Origin: Polytrichum commune
Lineage: Eukaryota > Streptophyta > Polytrichopsida > Polytrichales > Polytrichaceae
Reading direction: 5' to 3'
Length of the DNA: 64,000 nt
NCBI GenBank assembly: GCA_950295325.1
Contig: OX485806.1
Span: forward strand, 22,756,001-22,820,000
In this document: in pieces, positions 10,910 to 21,955 of the stretch
Layout: every line of letters starts with the position of its first letter
How positions within the stretch are numbered: position 1 is the first letter of the stretch
Made by a program: the position numbers and the translations under genes
The notes under the pieces: model-generated
What the model saw: the letters and a program-made list of their open reading frames with translations, nothing else
Told to the model about the DNA's origin: nothing
Database searches by the model: none

Positions 10910-11615
10910 ATGGGGAACGTGGGAACGTGGGAACGCGGGAACGCGGGAACGCGGGAACGCAGGGGCGGACGGAGGGAACGAGGGGGCGGACGTAGGGGAA
11001 CACGGGCGGACGGAAGGGAACGGAGCGCGGACGGGAGGGAACGTACGGGAACATGGGGCGGACGGGAGTGGAACGTAGCGCGGACAGGAGGGAACATGGG
11101 GCGGACGGGAGGGAACGTGGGGCGGACGGGAGGGAACGTGGGCGGACGGGAAGGGAACGGGTGCGGACTGGGGGGGAACGGGAGGGAACGCGGTAGGGAA
11201 CGGGTGCGGACGTTAGGAAACGTGTGGGAACGTGAACGCACGGCGGGGGAACGTGGGGCGGACGTGAGGGAACTTGGGGCGGACGGAGCCCTCCGCGTTC
11301 CCCCCGTCCGCCCCCGCGTTCCCCCGTCCGCTCCAGCGTTCTCCCCCCCGTTCCCAACCCCCTTCCGCCCCACCCCTGTCCGCTCCACCCCCCTCCGTCG
11401 TCCGCTCCACCCCCGTCCGCTCCACCCCCGTCCGTCCGCCCCACCCCCGTCCGCTCCACCCCCCTCCCCCGTCCGCCCCACCCCCGTCCACTCCACCCCC
11501 CTCCGTCCGCCCCACCCCCGTCCGCTCCACCCCCCTCCCCCGTCCGCACCACCCCCCTCCGCCGTCCGCACCACCCCCCTCTCCCGTCCGCCCCACCGTC
11601 CGCCCCACACCCTCC
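10910..11615. repeat. GC-rich minisatellite that switches strand
   Basis: Same family as 3965-4775. From 10910 to about 11285 the plus strand carries the G-rich form (GGGAACG, GGGCGGACGG). From about 11292 to 11615 it carries the C-rich form (GTTCCCCC, CCGTCCGCCCC, then CGTCCGCTCCACCCC units). The array is thus a large imperfect inverted repeat centred near 11288. The long ORFs over it on both strands are composition artefacts. Confidence 0.88.
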
Positions 11616-11804
11616 TTAGTCATATTTTTCTACTTTGATTTTAACAGAACCCTAAACACAATGGCAAAATGGTTTACTTGGCAAGGGAAATATGCACATC
11701 CACGTCGGCGTTTTCTGCCACATAGGACGCCACCTTGGCAAGAAGGTAAGTATTTTACCCACCCTAGTCCATTCCCCCTATGTTGACCCTACGTGGACCC
11801 TATT

Positions 11805-11834
11805 GTGTCGTGACGGAGGGGTCCGTCACGACAC
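11805..11834. other. Perfect 13 bp hairpin at the element breakpoint
   Basis: GTGTCGTGACGGA at 11805-11817 and its exact reverse complement at 11822-11834 flank a GGGG loop. A second palindrome, CGTCATGACG, follows at 11835-11844, then TCGCGA. Homology of the retrotransposon to integrase ends about 15 bp farther on, near 11860. Confidence 0.7.
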
Positions 11835-11859
11835 CGTCATGACGTCGCGATAGACAACC

Positions 11860-13438
11860 CTGGTTGGCTTGAGGGTAATAAGTTGTCGATTTACGGTGTA
11901 AGACCATAAATGTCTTGGTTAAGATTTGGATTGTCTCATTTAGAAAGTGACTCCCTTGGTCACTAACTAGTTCAATCGGACATCCAAATTTGGTGATGAT
12001 CTCCTCAAATATGAATTTCGCGGTTGATGCCGCGGTGTTATCCTTAAGTGCTCTTGCTTCTACCCATTTGGTAGTGTAATCCGTGGCCGTGATGATGTAT
12101 CGATTTTTAGTACCTTTGGCTGGAGGATTGATTGGCCCTATAAAGTCCAATCCCCATCTTTGAAACACCTCTGTAGGCATAATTGGATGTAGTGGTTGTG
12201 CGGATTTTGATATTTTTGGTCCCACTCTTTGACATATGTCACATTGTTTGCAATACAAATATACGTCCCTTTTCATAGTAGGCCACCAATAAATAGCTGT
12301 CAATATTTTGTGTAATGTGATGTTTGCCGCAAAGTGTCCTCCCGCAATGCCTTCATGTGCTTCGGCGATGATCGCCTCGGTAATTGGTCCGGAGACACAT
12401 CTCCTTTTCATTCCATCGGTCCCTTCCTTGATTAATTGGTCTCCATTGATTAGTTGAAAATGTCTACTTCTTATCGCTATTTGTTGTCTTTGAGAAGTCG
12501 TTGCCGGTGTTGTCAATCTCCTATGCGATAAGTAGTCAATAAATGGTGTTCTCCAATCCTCTTGTGGATTGGTGGTAATTGCTCCGCATTGTATTTTAGT
12601 TGTTGTTTTCTTCTTACATCTCGGACATTTTCCATTGATATAATGTCCCGTGTCTTGTGCTATAGTAGGCCACCAATAAGGCCCGTTAAGAATTTGTTGA
12701 ATAGTATTGTTCGGGTTGAGATGATGATCATTTTGTTCATGCACTCGTTTGATTAGATGCTTGATTGGATCTCCCGCGATACATATCTTTGTTTCTCCGT
12801 GGTCTATTTCCTTCCGTAATTCTCCCTCTTCCATAAAGTAAGTTCCATACTCTTGTTCAAATGGACGTCGATCTTCGGTTTTCCCATGGTTCAAATATTC
12901 CATTATTGGTTTTCTCCAATCTATTTTGGTTGAATCACTCCTTAGCGTAGTACCATTGTATTGCTTGATAAAACTTTGAATATGGCAAGTCATCGTAGGC
13001 CACCAATATGATCCTTGTGTTGTTTGTTTTATCATTTCTTCACATGTTTGATATTTTTTATGAAGTTCCTTTAAAAATCCTTGTATCCGATTCTCCGAGA
13101 TGCATTCTTTAGGTATCTCATTGGTGACAAATCGTCTCATTAGTTTCCCATTCATGATGGCGAAGAATTGACTTCTATTTGCAATTCGTTCTTTCTCTTC
13201 TCCGGTTAAGTCATTACTCATTACCTTTCCGAATAATAGGTATTCAAGGTAAGGTTTTCTCCAATCCGATGGTGACATTTGCTTTAATATAGTCATTTAT
13301 TTATCTTTTAGATTCATCTTTTCTTGCTTCCCATTGAGTTGTAACATGCATTCTTCACATTCGTATTCCGCGTGATATTTGATGTCTTCATCAATTGTAG
13401 GCCACCAATAAGGACTAAAGAATATTAATTGCTTAGTC
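11860..13438 (-). pseudogene. Integrase: zinc-binding modules 3-5 and truncated core
   Basis: One 498-residue frame holds three repeats of the same module: DWRKPYLEYL or similar, about 60 residues, a His pair region, YWWPT, then a Cys pair. Module 3 has lost its cysteines (FIKQYNG); module 4 keeps CPRC; module 5 has the canonical form, with GGHF, YWWPTMKRDV and CKQCDIC, next to the core. The catalytic core shows GLDFIGP (first Asp) and VSDQGSHF (second Asp), then breaks after YYPQANQ, before the expected Glu. The end of module 2 (YWWPTID, CEEC) lies in frame upstream at about 13310-13438, separated by a TAA at 13297-13299. This copy cannot make an active integrase. Confidence 0.8.
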
Positions 13439-13932
13439 ATAGTGTGAGACCAAATCCACCACCCTTAAGCGTCCTAGTCCGGGTGATGACTTTGAGAATC
13501 ACATTTATCTATCACAACATGGAACCATATGCAAGGTGATTTTCATGTTTAAATGAACATGCATTGTCTCACTCATTGTACTTTATTAATGTTGGCCTCT
13601 TGGCTTGTGCTAGAGTTGGCTTTCTCAAGAGTCCAACCCGCGGCTTTAGCCGCACATGCCCTCAATGATTTTCCCCTTGCATACTTTGACCCAACCTCCT
13701 TTGTCTTCCCCTCGCGGAAGTCCTCCACCTTCTCCATTACTTGTGCACTTGATTTATTTAATAGAGAGGATACAAGCGTTAAAAAACGCTATTTCCCATA
13801 ATCAATCCTAAGTGCAATTACTTATGAAACCCACACGTGCCTCCACCTAACCTAATGTGGCCAACTACTTATCTATAAACTAATATAGTCTAATATAGTC
13901 TATAAACTAATGTAATAATATAAACTAATCAG

Positions 13933-14993
13933 TCACAACCACAGCTAACCAGCTGCCTCCAATGCAGTCGCAACCACAGCTAACCAGCTGCCTCCGATGC
14001 AGTCGCAGCCGCAGTTAACCAGTTGCCTCTTGATACAGTCCCGGCCACAGCTAACCAGCTGCCTCCAATGCACTCACAACCACAGCTAACCAGCTGCCTC
14101 CAATGCAGTCGCAACCACAGCTAACCAGCTGCCTCCAATGCAATCACAACCACAGCTAACCAGCTGCCTCCAATGCACTCACAACCACAGCTAACCAGCT
14201 GCCTCCAATGCAGTCGCAACCACAGCTAACCAGCTGCCTCCAATGCAATCACAACCACAGCTAACCAGCTGCCTCCAATGCAGTCGCAACCACAACTAAC
14301 CAGCTGCCTCCAATGCAATCACAACCACAGCTAACCAGCTGCCTCCTGATACAGTCTCGGCCACAGCTAACCAGCTGCCTCCAATGCAGTCGCAACCACA
14401 GCTAACCAGCTGCCTCCAATGCAATCACAACCACAGCTAACCAGCTGCCTCCTGATACAGTCCCGGCCACAGCTAACCAGCTGCCTCCAATGCAGTCGCA
14501 ACCACAGCTAACCAGCTGCCTCCAATGCAATCACAACCACAGCTAACCAGCTGCCTCCTGATACAGTCCCGGCCACAGCTAACCAGCTGCCTCCAATGCA
14601 GTCGCAACCACAGCTAACCAGCTGCCTCCAATGCAATCACAACCACAGCTAACCAGCTGCCTCCTGATATAGTCCCGGCCACAGCTAACCAGCTGCCTCC
14701 AATGCAGTCGCAACCACAGCTAACCAGCTGCCTCCAATGCAATCACAACCACAGCTAACTAGCTGCCTCCAATGCAGTCGCAACCACAGCTAACCAGCTG
14801 CCTCCAATGCAATCACAACCACAGCTAACCAGCTGCCTCCTGATACAGTCCCGGCCACAGCTAACCAGCTGCCTCCAATGCAGTCGCAGCCGCAGTTAAC
14901 CAGTTGCCTCTTGATACAGTCTCGGCCACAGCTAACCAGCTGCCTCCAATGCAGTCGCAACCACAGCTAACCAGCTGCCTCCTGATACAGTCT
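13933..14993. repeat. 35 bp satellite with higher-order structure
   Basis: About 30 head-to-tail copies of a unit with core CACAGCTAACCAGCTGCCTC followed by a variable 13-15 bp tail. Three tails occur: CAATGCAGTCGCAAC, CAATGCAATCACAAC and CTGATACAGTCCCGGC. From about 14340 to 14990 they mostly recur in fixed order as a three-unit (about 106 bp) block, so the array grew by copying larger blocks. Each unit contains the palindromic E-box CAGCTG. Confidence 0.9.
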
Positions 14994-14994
14994 C

Positions 14995-15640
14995 CCCTAG
15001 CCGCTAATCGAGCATTTCCCTAAGTCTTTGTTTTCGATCCTTTACTAATGAATTAATCTAACCCACTAATTCCACTAAATAACTACCTAATCCCCACATG
15101 TTGTCTCAAGCTCTAAGAGCTCACTCCACTTGAGAGGAATTGAGAGAGAGAACTTAACTAATTAAATTCACTAAAAACTAATGTCCTACACGCGTAGCTC
15201 AAGCTTTTAAGAGCTTGCTCCCTTGAGAGCGCTTGATGAAGAGAGAGAAAAATGAGAGAAAAAACACCTTAAGTAGCAAAGAGGGAGAGAGGGAGAGAGG
15301 GGGAAAGAGGTGAGGATAGGGTGAGAGGATTGGCACCTCCAATCACAATCCTTTAACCCTCTCCTCCAAAGTAGGGACTAATCCCCATCCACCAAGCTTC
15401 CTTCTTCCCAAACTACCAAGGTAGATCCAAAAGTGGGCATTTAACTCGCGGAGCTCACCTTGCTTCACCTTACCCCCCACTCACCTAATCAAGGCATCCT
15501 CTTATTGAAGTTAAACCTTGAAATTACTACACAACACATTCTAATGCCTAAACTTAAATCCATACCACACTTCACTCTTTTTATGTTTTGTGAATAATCA
15601 TAGCACATCAAAGTCACACTAAAATTGGTTTCGAAGACTT
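14995..15640. other. Right arm of the 2.2 kb TIR element
   Basis: AT-rich sequence with purine runs (GAGAGGGAGAGAGGGGGAAAGAGG near 15285) and a pair of similar segments around CTCAAGCTCTAAGAGCTCACTC (15105) and CTCAAGCTTTTAAGAGCTTGCTC (15200). No ORF is supported. Confidence 0.5.
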
Positions 15641-15675
15641 AATCACCACATGTGGACACCATTTTGGGCTCACAC

Positions 15676-16490
15676 ATAGGTAAGGTCAAATGCTTGCCTT
15701 TTGCATTGTGAGTGGCCGCTATGAGTTTTCCTCCTCGACTTCGTGTGACGCATATTCGCGTATTTCCGTTGAGTAGTAATCTTATCAAGGTTCCTCCGTT
15801 GAGAACGGACCGCTTGCATTTGTTTGCCCATCGAAGTTGTTTTTTATTGGTAATATTTTCTCCACTTACTTGTCCATTTCTCAAATACTCAAAATAAGGT
15901 GTTCTCCAATCCGTCGAGTGGTTTTCTTCCGTAGTTGACTCGTCAGCCGATACCGAGTCTAGTACTAGAGTATCATTTTCTAGTTCATGTGTTCGTCCTT
16001 CATTTTGTCGTAAGCAAACCGGACATTCTTCGCAATAACTTGCTACGTCCCTCTTTCTTGTTGGCCACCAATAAGGTCCGCTTAGTATGGTGAACCACGT
16101 GTCTTCAAATGTTTGATGTCGCCCTTCTTGTTCATGCGCTTCCGCAATGATTTCCTCAATAATTTGTCCCTGTATGCATGTCTTCGATTCTCCACTTGGG
16201 CTAACGCGTATTAATTTTTCTCCATCCATGATGTAGGGTTCACTAGCCCTTCTTATGCGTGTTTGTTCATCTTCCGTTGTTCCTATTGTTAACAACTTTC
16301 CATACTTGAGGTATTCTTTGAACGGTTTTCTCCAATCTTCCGTTGGTTGAACATATACCATATACCATTGAAGGCATGGTGTCACGTTTTCATTTCCTTG
16401 TTCATTTTCTTCACTTGCTCGTTCATTTTCTTCCATGTAATCATCTTCTTCTTCTAGTACCTCCATACAAAATAAGTTGGCATCCGGTAG
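15676..16490 (-). pseudogene. Integrase zinc-binding modules 1 and 2
   Basis: This follows RNase H after a one-base frameshift near 16500. An acidic spacer (LEEEDDYMEENERASEENEQ) leads to module 1: EDWRKPFKEYL, AHEQEGRH, YWWPTRKRDV and CEECPVC, all zinc ligands present. Module 2 starts TDWRTPYFEYL, has the His pair (THNAKGKH), and is cut by the TIR insertion before its YWWPT and CEEC. Ordinary Ty3 integrases have a single such zinc-binding domain ahead of the catalytic core. Confidence 0.75.
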
Positions 16491-16498
16491 TTGGTCGT

Positions 16499-18283
16499 TT
16501 ACTCCGGTGGTGGTTCTCCATTATCGATTCTTGAGAGGTGATCCGCCATCACGTGTCGTCTTCCGGGCATATATACAATCTCAAAATCGTATTCTTGTAG
16601 AAGAAGCATCCATCTTGCGATTCTCCCCGAGATTATCGGTCTATTTATCAAGTACAACAATGCTTGATGATCCACGTAAAACACGAAATGATTCGCCAAG
16701 AGGTAGTGTCAGAATTTGTTTACCGAATATACCATTGCTAAGGCTTCTCGTTCCGTCGTGCTATAATTTTTCTCCGCTTGATTTAATAATCGGCTTGTGT
16801 AATATATCGGTGAGTCAATATTTCCATTCACCTTTTGCGCTAGTACGGCTCCAATGGCTATGTTTGATGCATCACAATGGACATGAAATTCCATTGACCA
16901 ATTTGGAGCCATTAGTATTGGTGTCGTAGTTAGAAGTCTCTTGACTAGTTCAAATGTTTGTTGGCAATTTGTCGTCCATTCAAATGCTTCATCATTTTTG
17001 AGGAGAGCATAAAGAGGTCTCGTAATTTGTGCAAACATCCATATGAATCTCCTATGGTATGTTACCGAGCCTAAGAATGCTCGTAAACTCTTGACATTGG
17101 TTGGTGGTGGTAAGCTTTGTATTACGGAGATCTTTTTGGAATCTATCAAAAGTCCCTCTTTGCAAACCACGTGACCAAGTAATCTTCCCGAGGTCACACA
17201 AATCATGCATTTCTCCGGATTAAGACTTAACCCACTCTCTCTACATCGTTGAAGACAAAGCTTAAGGTGCTTGATATGATCCGCCTTTGTCCCATATATA
17301 CTAAAATCGTCCAAAAATACTTTCATGAAATCATTTAGAAACTCCGCGAATATCGTCATCACTCCCCTTTGAAAAGTAGATGGTGCGCTCATTAGTCCGA
17401 ATGGCATCACTCTAGTAGCATAAGCTCCCCATTCCGTGATAAAACAAGTTTTCGGTTGATCCTCCGGTGCTACCCTCACTTGATTGTAACCACTAAACCC
17501 GTCTAGTAGTGACAACATCTCGTGTCCGGCTACCGTCTTAAGAATCTCCTCCGTGAATGGTAATGGAAATGGGTCGGATTTTGTTGCTCCGTTGAGTTTC
17601 CGATAATCTACGCATACTCTTAACTTTCCATTTTTCTTTGGTACTATCACTATCGGTGAAAGCCATTCCGCTCTATCTACCGGGTATATGAATCCGGCCT
17701 TGAGCAATTTGTCGATCTCCTCTTTCACCTTTGCCGCATAATTCGGATTCATTCGATATCAACTTTGCTTGATCGGCTTGGTATTTGGTTTGAGTTCTAT
17801 CTTGTGTTCACAATTGTGAGGTGGTATCCCTTTCATATCCTCATACGTCCATGCAAATACATCCTTGTAATCCCTTAGTATCTCAATCACTTGGTTTTCA
17901 TAGGTAGGGTCAAGTTCCTTTCCTATTCGTACCATTTTGGGATCCTCCGTTGTCCCAAGGTTAATCTCCTTTATCATATCTTCATCTTCGATAGTCCATC
18001 CAGCGATTGTTTTTCCTTTCACCGCTTCAGATGCCGGTGTTCGGTCGATCGCTTGTTCTCCTTCCTTCATCTCATAAAAGTGAGATGGATAAACCGGTTT
18101 TTCTCCCATGTCTTCCTTTTGTTTTGGAGTTCCTTCTTTGAGCTTAGGGACTTGTTTCTCTTTTTTCTTGGCATTTGTTTTGGGTCCCCTTTTGTTGATA
18201 TTCTCCACATTTTCTCCTTCGATGCTTGTCATAACCATATTGCAATCGGTTTCATATAATAGCTTCAATCCATCTAGTTCCAC
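16499..18283 (-). pseudogene. Reverse transcriptase and RNase H
   Basis: RT shows VPKKNGKLRVCVDYRKLN, LLDGFSGYNQ, MPFGLMSAPSTFQ and the catalytic FLDDFSIYG. RNase H follows with HCDASN, TEREALAMVY and YVDHQALLYL, giving the Asp-Glu-Asp set, and ends in ADHLSRIDNGEPPP. The N-terminal part (18283-17759) is the linker with FAWTYEDMKGI. TGA at 17759-17761 falls just before YRMNPNY, and TGA at 16700-16702 just before HYLLANHF, both where relatives usually have Arg. A one-base loss near 16500 shifts the frame after GEPPP. Otherwise the domain is well kept. Confidence 0.88.
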
Positions 18284-18325
18284 ATCGGCTATGTGGTGTA
18301 AGCTTGGATAAGCTTGATAAACTAC

Positions 18326-18793
18326 TTATTCCTCTTCATCGGTTAATCCGGCTTCCCAATCAAATCCTTCGATATTGATTGGTCTTGATGAATCCGGAAG
18401 CTTTGGTCTTCGATTAGTACCAATACATACATCTATTCCATTTTGATACAAAATTAGTTGACTCTTTCCCCAATCGTGCTTGGCACGTGCTTGCTTAAGC
18501 CATGGTCGTCCAAGTAGCATTGAGTAACAATTCTCTTGATTTTCCATCTTCATTACCGTCATGGTGACCTTAAAGGTCAAACCTCCAATTGTGATTTTCA
18601 ATTTTTTGATAATTCCAAGTGGCGTAACCTTCCTTTGATCCGCCATTTTGATCGTAAATGGTGCCACTTCAAGTTGTTTCTCTATTCCCAATTTGTCCAT
18701 CAAAGTGTCCGTAATGATGTTCACTCCCGATCCTCCATCTAGTAATACGTTGGATATTCGTCGATTCTTAGTCCATACCGCTATCATCGGCAT
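18326..18793 (-). pseudogene. Retroviral-type aspartic protease
   Basis: The active-site motif is VLLDGGSGVNIITD, with the flap and C-terminal region ending MLLGRPWLKQARAKHDW, the usual pattern of plant Ty3 proteases. It is in frame with the upstream linker across TGA 18851-18853 and with the downstream RT linker across TAA 18326-18328. The domain would release the Gag-Pol products. Confidence 0.8.
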
Positions 18794-18850
18794 TTCTTCA
18801 TCAAAGTCTTTTGTGGCTACGAGATATGTTTGAGGGACTTCCCTCTCATC

Positions 18851-19804
18851 TCACCCGTTCGTGTAAATTGCTTCTATTACTTTTCTTTTGCAATAAGGGG
18901 CTATCTCCAAAAGTTGCCCTATCGTTATATTTGCTTGAGTTGAATCTAGTACTTTTCGAATAATTTGTCCTACCCTTGATCGGGGTTCTTCTTCCGTCGC
19001 TTTTCTCCTAGACGACGTCCGGTACTCCGTTGCAAGATCTTCTGGCTCTAAAAGATCTTCGCCCGCTTCCCGTTGTATCTTCTTAATCGTATTCGTTACT
19101 TGGCGGTGTATCTCCCGCTTCTTCCTCCATTCCGAGTCCTCCGGTGCATCCCGCACCTCCTGTGACTCATTTTCCTTTTGCCTCATCATGGGCTCATTCT
19201 CATTTTCACTAAGCTCTTCGCTTTCTTCATCGTGAATCTCCCGATTCTTCTTCAGTTCTAAGTCCTCCGGTGCATCCCGCACCTCCTGTGACTTAAGTTC
19301 CTTTCGCCTTCTCCTTGGCGTCTTCGCGTTACCGGTTTCTCCATGGTGAATCTCCCGATTCTTCTTCCATGTTAAGTCATCCGGTGCATCCCGCACCTCC
19401 TGTGACATTTGCTCATCTTCACTATCATCATCCATAACCTTTATGGTGTTTTCACCATCTTCATCATCACTATTCTCCGAGTCTTCGCTCTTTCTATCAT
19501 CTCCATTATCTTCATCTTCCGATTCACTCTCTTCCTTAGAGTTTTCTTTCGCCGCTCTTTGGGCTCTCGTCATCACACACACACTTGGTGTCACTACATT
19601 TGCCGCCACCGTGGGCTTCTTCGCGTAATCATTCGCTTCTTCTTGGTGTTTCCTAAACAATGAGCATTCCGGTTTTCTATGACCCTGTTGATGACAATAA
19701 TAGCACTCGTCGGCGTTGCCTTCCCGTCGCGGTAGGCCAGTGTACCCGATTCTCGGCGCGGCTTTTTGGCCATTGTTGTCCATCACATTCCTGGGGTACT
19801 CCAA
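18851..19804 (-). pseudogene. Gag C-terminal zinc knuckle and acidic repeat linker
   Basis: A CCHC knuckle (CYYCHQQGHRKPEC) comes first. An acidic region follows with three copies of a motif SQEVRDAPEDL...KKNREIH, about 30-45 residues apart (roughly 19400, 19290 and 19160), then a basic helix. It is in frame with gag across TGA 19877-19879. The repeats are part of the element; their function is unknown. Confidence 0.75.
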
Positions 19805-19876
19805 TCTCCCGTGATTAATAGGTCCTCTAGGGCCGCCTGTAAAGGGGTATGCTTCTTCCCTTGGGTAGTATTGGCT

Positions 19877-21550
19877 TCAGTAGGGGTATGTCGCTTCCCT
19901 CCGGTAATTGTCGTACGGGTACCGATCTCCTCTTCGGTATTCCTGCCCGTAATAGGGGTATTCATCATCCCTTTGCTTATCTCTCCCTTGATAGGGGTAT
20001 CTCATATCTCGCCGATTCTCCCCGAACCGCGGTCTCTCTTCATCTCTAAATCTCGGAGGCTCGGCTCCCGCCCTTCTCCGGTTGTTGTTTAATTGTGGTT
20101 GTACTTGATTCACTCCAAATCTCCTTTCTCGCCTTCTTCCATCATAAACACATTCATTTGTATTGTGTGTAGTGCTATTGCAATTCGAGCAACTCTTTAA
20201 TTGGCACTCGTTCGGATAATGGCCTTCGTTGTGGCATCTCCGGCAAGTGACTCCCGTCCTGAACTTCCGAGTGCCGATGGCTAGTTCCTTTATTTCTTGT
20301 TTAAGAGCCTTTAAATCATCCTTAGTAACATCGGCTTTCTTAGCCTTTCCCTTTTTCTTCCTTCTTCTATCATCATCGGAATCGCTACTTGAATCTCCAC
20401 TTGATTCGTCTTCCTTCATCCTTTCTTTCTTAGTCTTGCTCATCTCAATCTTCCGTGCCGAAGCTAATGCTTCCTCCAAAGTATCACTTGGTAAAATGTT
20501 CACATACTTCTCGTATTCTTTCCTTAGTCCATTTATGAACCAAGTTTTTCTAATTTGTTCTCCCGGCGCGGGTTGAATTTTAGCCGCCGCTACCATTACT
20601 CGCTCATAAAACTCTTCCACCGATTCATCTTTCTTTTGCTTAACATGTGACAAGTTGTTGATGATCTCCCCTTCCGATTTAGTTGATCGGAATCGTTGGA
20701 TAAAAGTTGTCTTCAAATCGTTCCAATTCAAAAAGTGATTCGCGGGAAATTGAGTGTACCATTCTAGTGCCTTTTTCTTTAGAGTCACCGGAAACAATCT
20801 TAGTTTCTCCGCATCGGTTCCTTCTTGATTGGCATGACATATATTGACATACTCTTGTATGTAAGTGTCCAGATCCTCTTTTCCTTTGTATGTTGGAAGA
20901 GGTATCTTCCCTCTTCTCGGGGGAGGTGGTGCTCCTCCCGACATTGCTATAGTTCCACTTCCTCTACCTCCTCCGGAACTTCCGGGGTTCGTTCCTAATG
21001 TTGTTGTTCCGGAACTTGTTGTACTATTAATCGGTACCCTATAGTTGAATGTTTGTTCCCTAGCTCTTACTTGTTGTAAAAATTCTTCAAAGGCTTGGTT
21101 GACTTGTCTTGATGTTGGTTCCTCACTTTGAGTTGTTGTCGAATTTTCGTTTTCTATTATGCTTTCTTGTGTGTCTTGATCAAAATTAATATTCCGGGGT
21201 ATCCCTTCTCTAGTGTTCATTTCGAATGTTCCTAATGGAGTGACGGTGTCACCTTGCTCTTCTCTATTTATGTTTTCGTATTCATAGGGTGATGGTCGGT
21301 CTAGGTTATCGTTTGTTAGTGATGGGGACGGTGATCTAGATATATCAAGACCTTCGGCTCTTTGTTTTGCCCATCTCTCGTATCGTTCCGCTCTCTCTCT
21401 TCTTTGCCTCCCGGCTCTTCCTTCCTCACTATTGGGGTTTACTCCATGTTGCATACGGTTAATGTGCTTACGTTCGGCCTCGGCCTCTCTCCTAGATGGC
21501 GGTGAACGACTTCGCTCCCTAGTGTCTTCCTCTTCGTCGTACATTAACAC
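19877..21550 (-). pseudogene. Gag polyprotein
   Basis: 557 residues from ATG at 21550 (MLMYDEEEDTRERSRSPPSRR). A Ser/Arg-rich head is followed by the Retrotrans_gag-type capsid (IPLPTYKGKEDLDTYIQEYV to LEWYTQFPANHFLNWNDLKTTF), an acidic/basic linker, two zinc knuckles (CRRCHNEGHYPNEC and CSNCNSTTHNTNEC) and a C-terminal run of YPY repeats. It would form the virus-like particle and bind the element RNA. A TGA at 19877 breaks the frame into the next zinc knuckle; the same frame continues through protease and RT, so gag and pol were one ORF. Confidence 0.85.
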
Positions 21551-21955
21551 TACTTAGCATGATCTTAGACCACCCTAGTTGGCCCTCCCGGCTTCAACTA
21601 TGTGCATTCTATATTCATCCTTTCGCTAGTACGGTTCTTAGGACACACTATTCTTCTTGACTCAATTAGTTTTCTCTTCCTCTTTGTCGTACGTTAACGC
21701 TACTTAGCATGACCCTAGATCACCCTAATCGGCCCTCCCGGCTTCAATTATGTGCATCTATATTCATCCTTTCGCTAGTACGGTTCTTAGGACACACTAT
21801 TCTTCTTGACTCAATTAGTTTTCTCTTCCTCTTTGTCGTACGTTAACGCTACTTAGCATGACCCTAGATCACCCTAATCGGCCCTCCCGGCTTCAATTAT
21901 GTGCACCTATCTCATCCTTTCGCTAGTACAACTCTTAGGATATTCTTAATCTAGT
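21538..21955. repeat. 150 bp tandem repeat before gag
   Basis: Two full copies and one partial copy of a 150 bp unit containing CTACTTAGCATGA, CGGCCCTCCCGGCTTCAA and TCCTTTCGCTAGTACGG. The second and third copies are nearly identical; the first is more diverged and overlaps the gag start. The unit lies in the untranslated spacer between the accessory ORF and gag. Confidence 0.85.

Larger units (their letters stand above)
13442..15675. mobile_element. 2.2 kb TIR element inserted in pol
   Basis: The two ends are inverted repeats: GTGTGAGACCAAAT at the left, and the reverse complement of the right end reads GTGTGAGCCCAAAAT. Both sides are flanked by ATA (13439-13441 and 15676-15678), a 3 bp target duplication. 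Removing the element with one ATA copy joins the RT-side half of integrase module 2 to its YWWPT half exactly in frame. It carries no transposase frame and is dominated by a 35 bp satellite, so it is non-autonomous. A 3 bp duplication fits PIF/Harbinger or CACTA, but the ends match neither well. A related element lies at 43000-46077. Confidence 0.75.

Noticed and set aside
10822-11786. Long ORFs over the second minisatellite, including a 413-residue frame
   Set aside because: Same composition artefact. Part of the 413-residue frame is the kinase leader read in a wrong frame.
13553-13801. 82-residue ORF near the left end of the 2.2 kb TIR element
   Set aside because: It has a hydrophobic start and no homology I recognise. 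It is not a transposase and is probably chance.
13933-14993. CRISPR-like look of a regular 35 bp repeat
   Set aside because: There are no unique spacers: the whole unit repeats, with three tail variants, as in a satellite. The DNA is also clearly eukaryotic.
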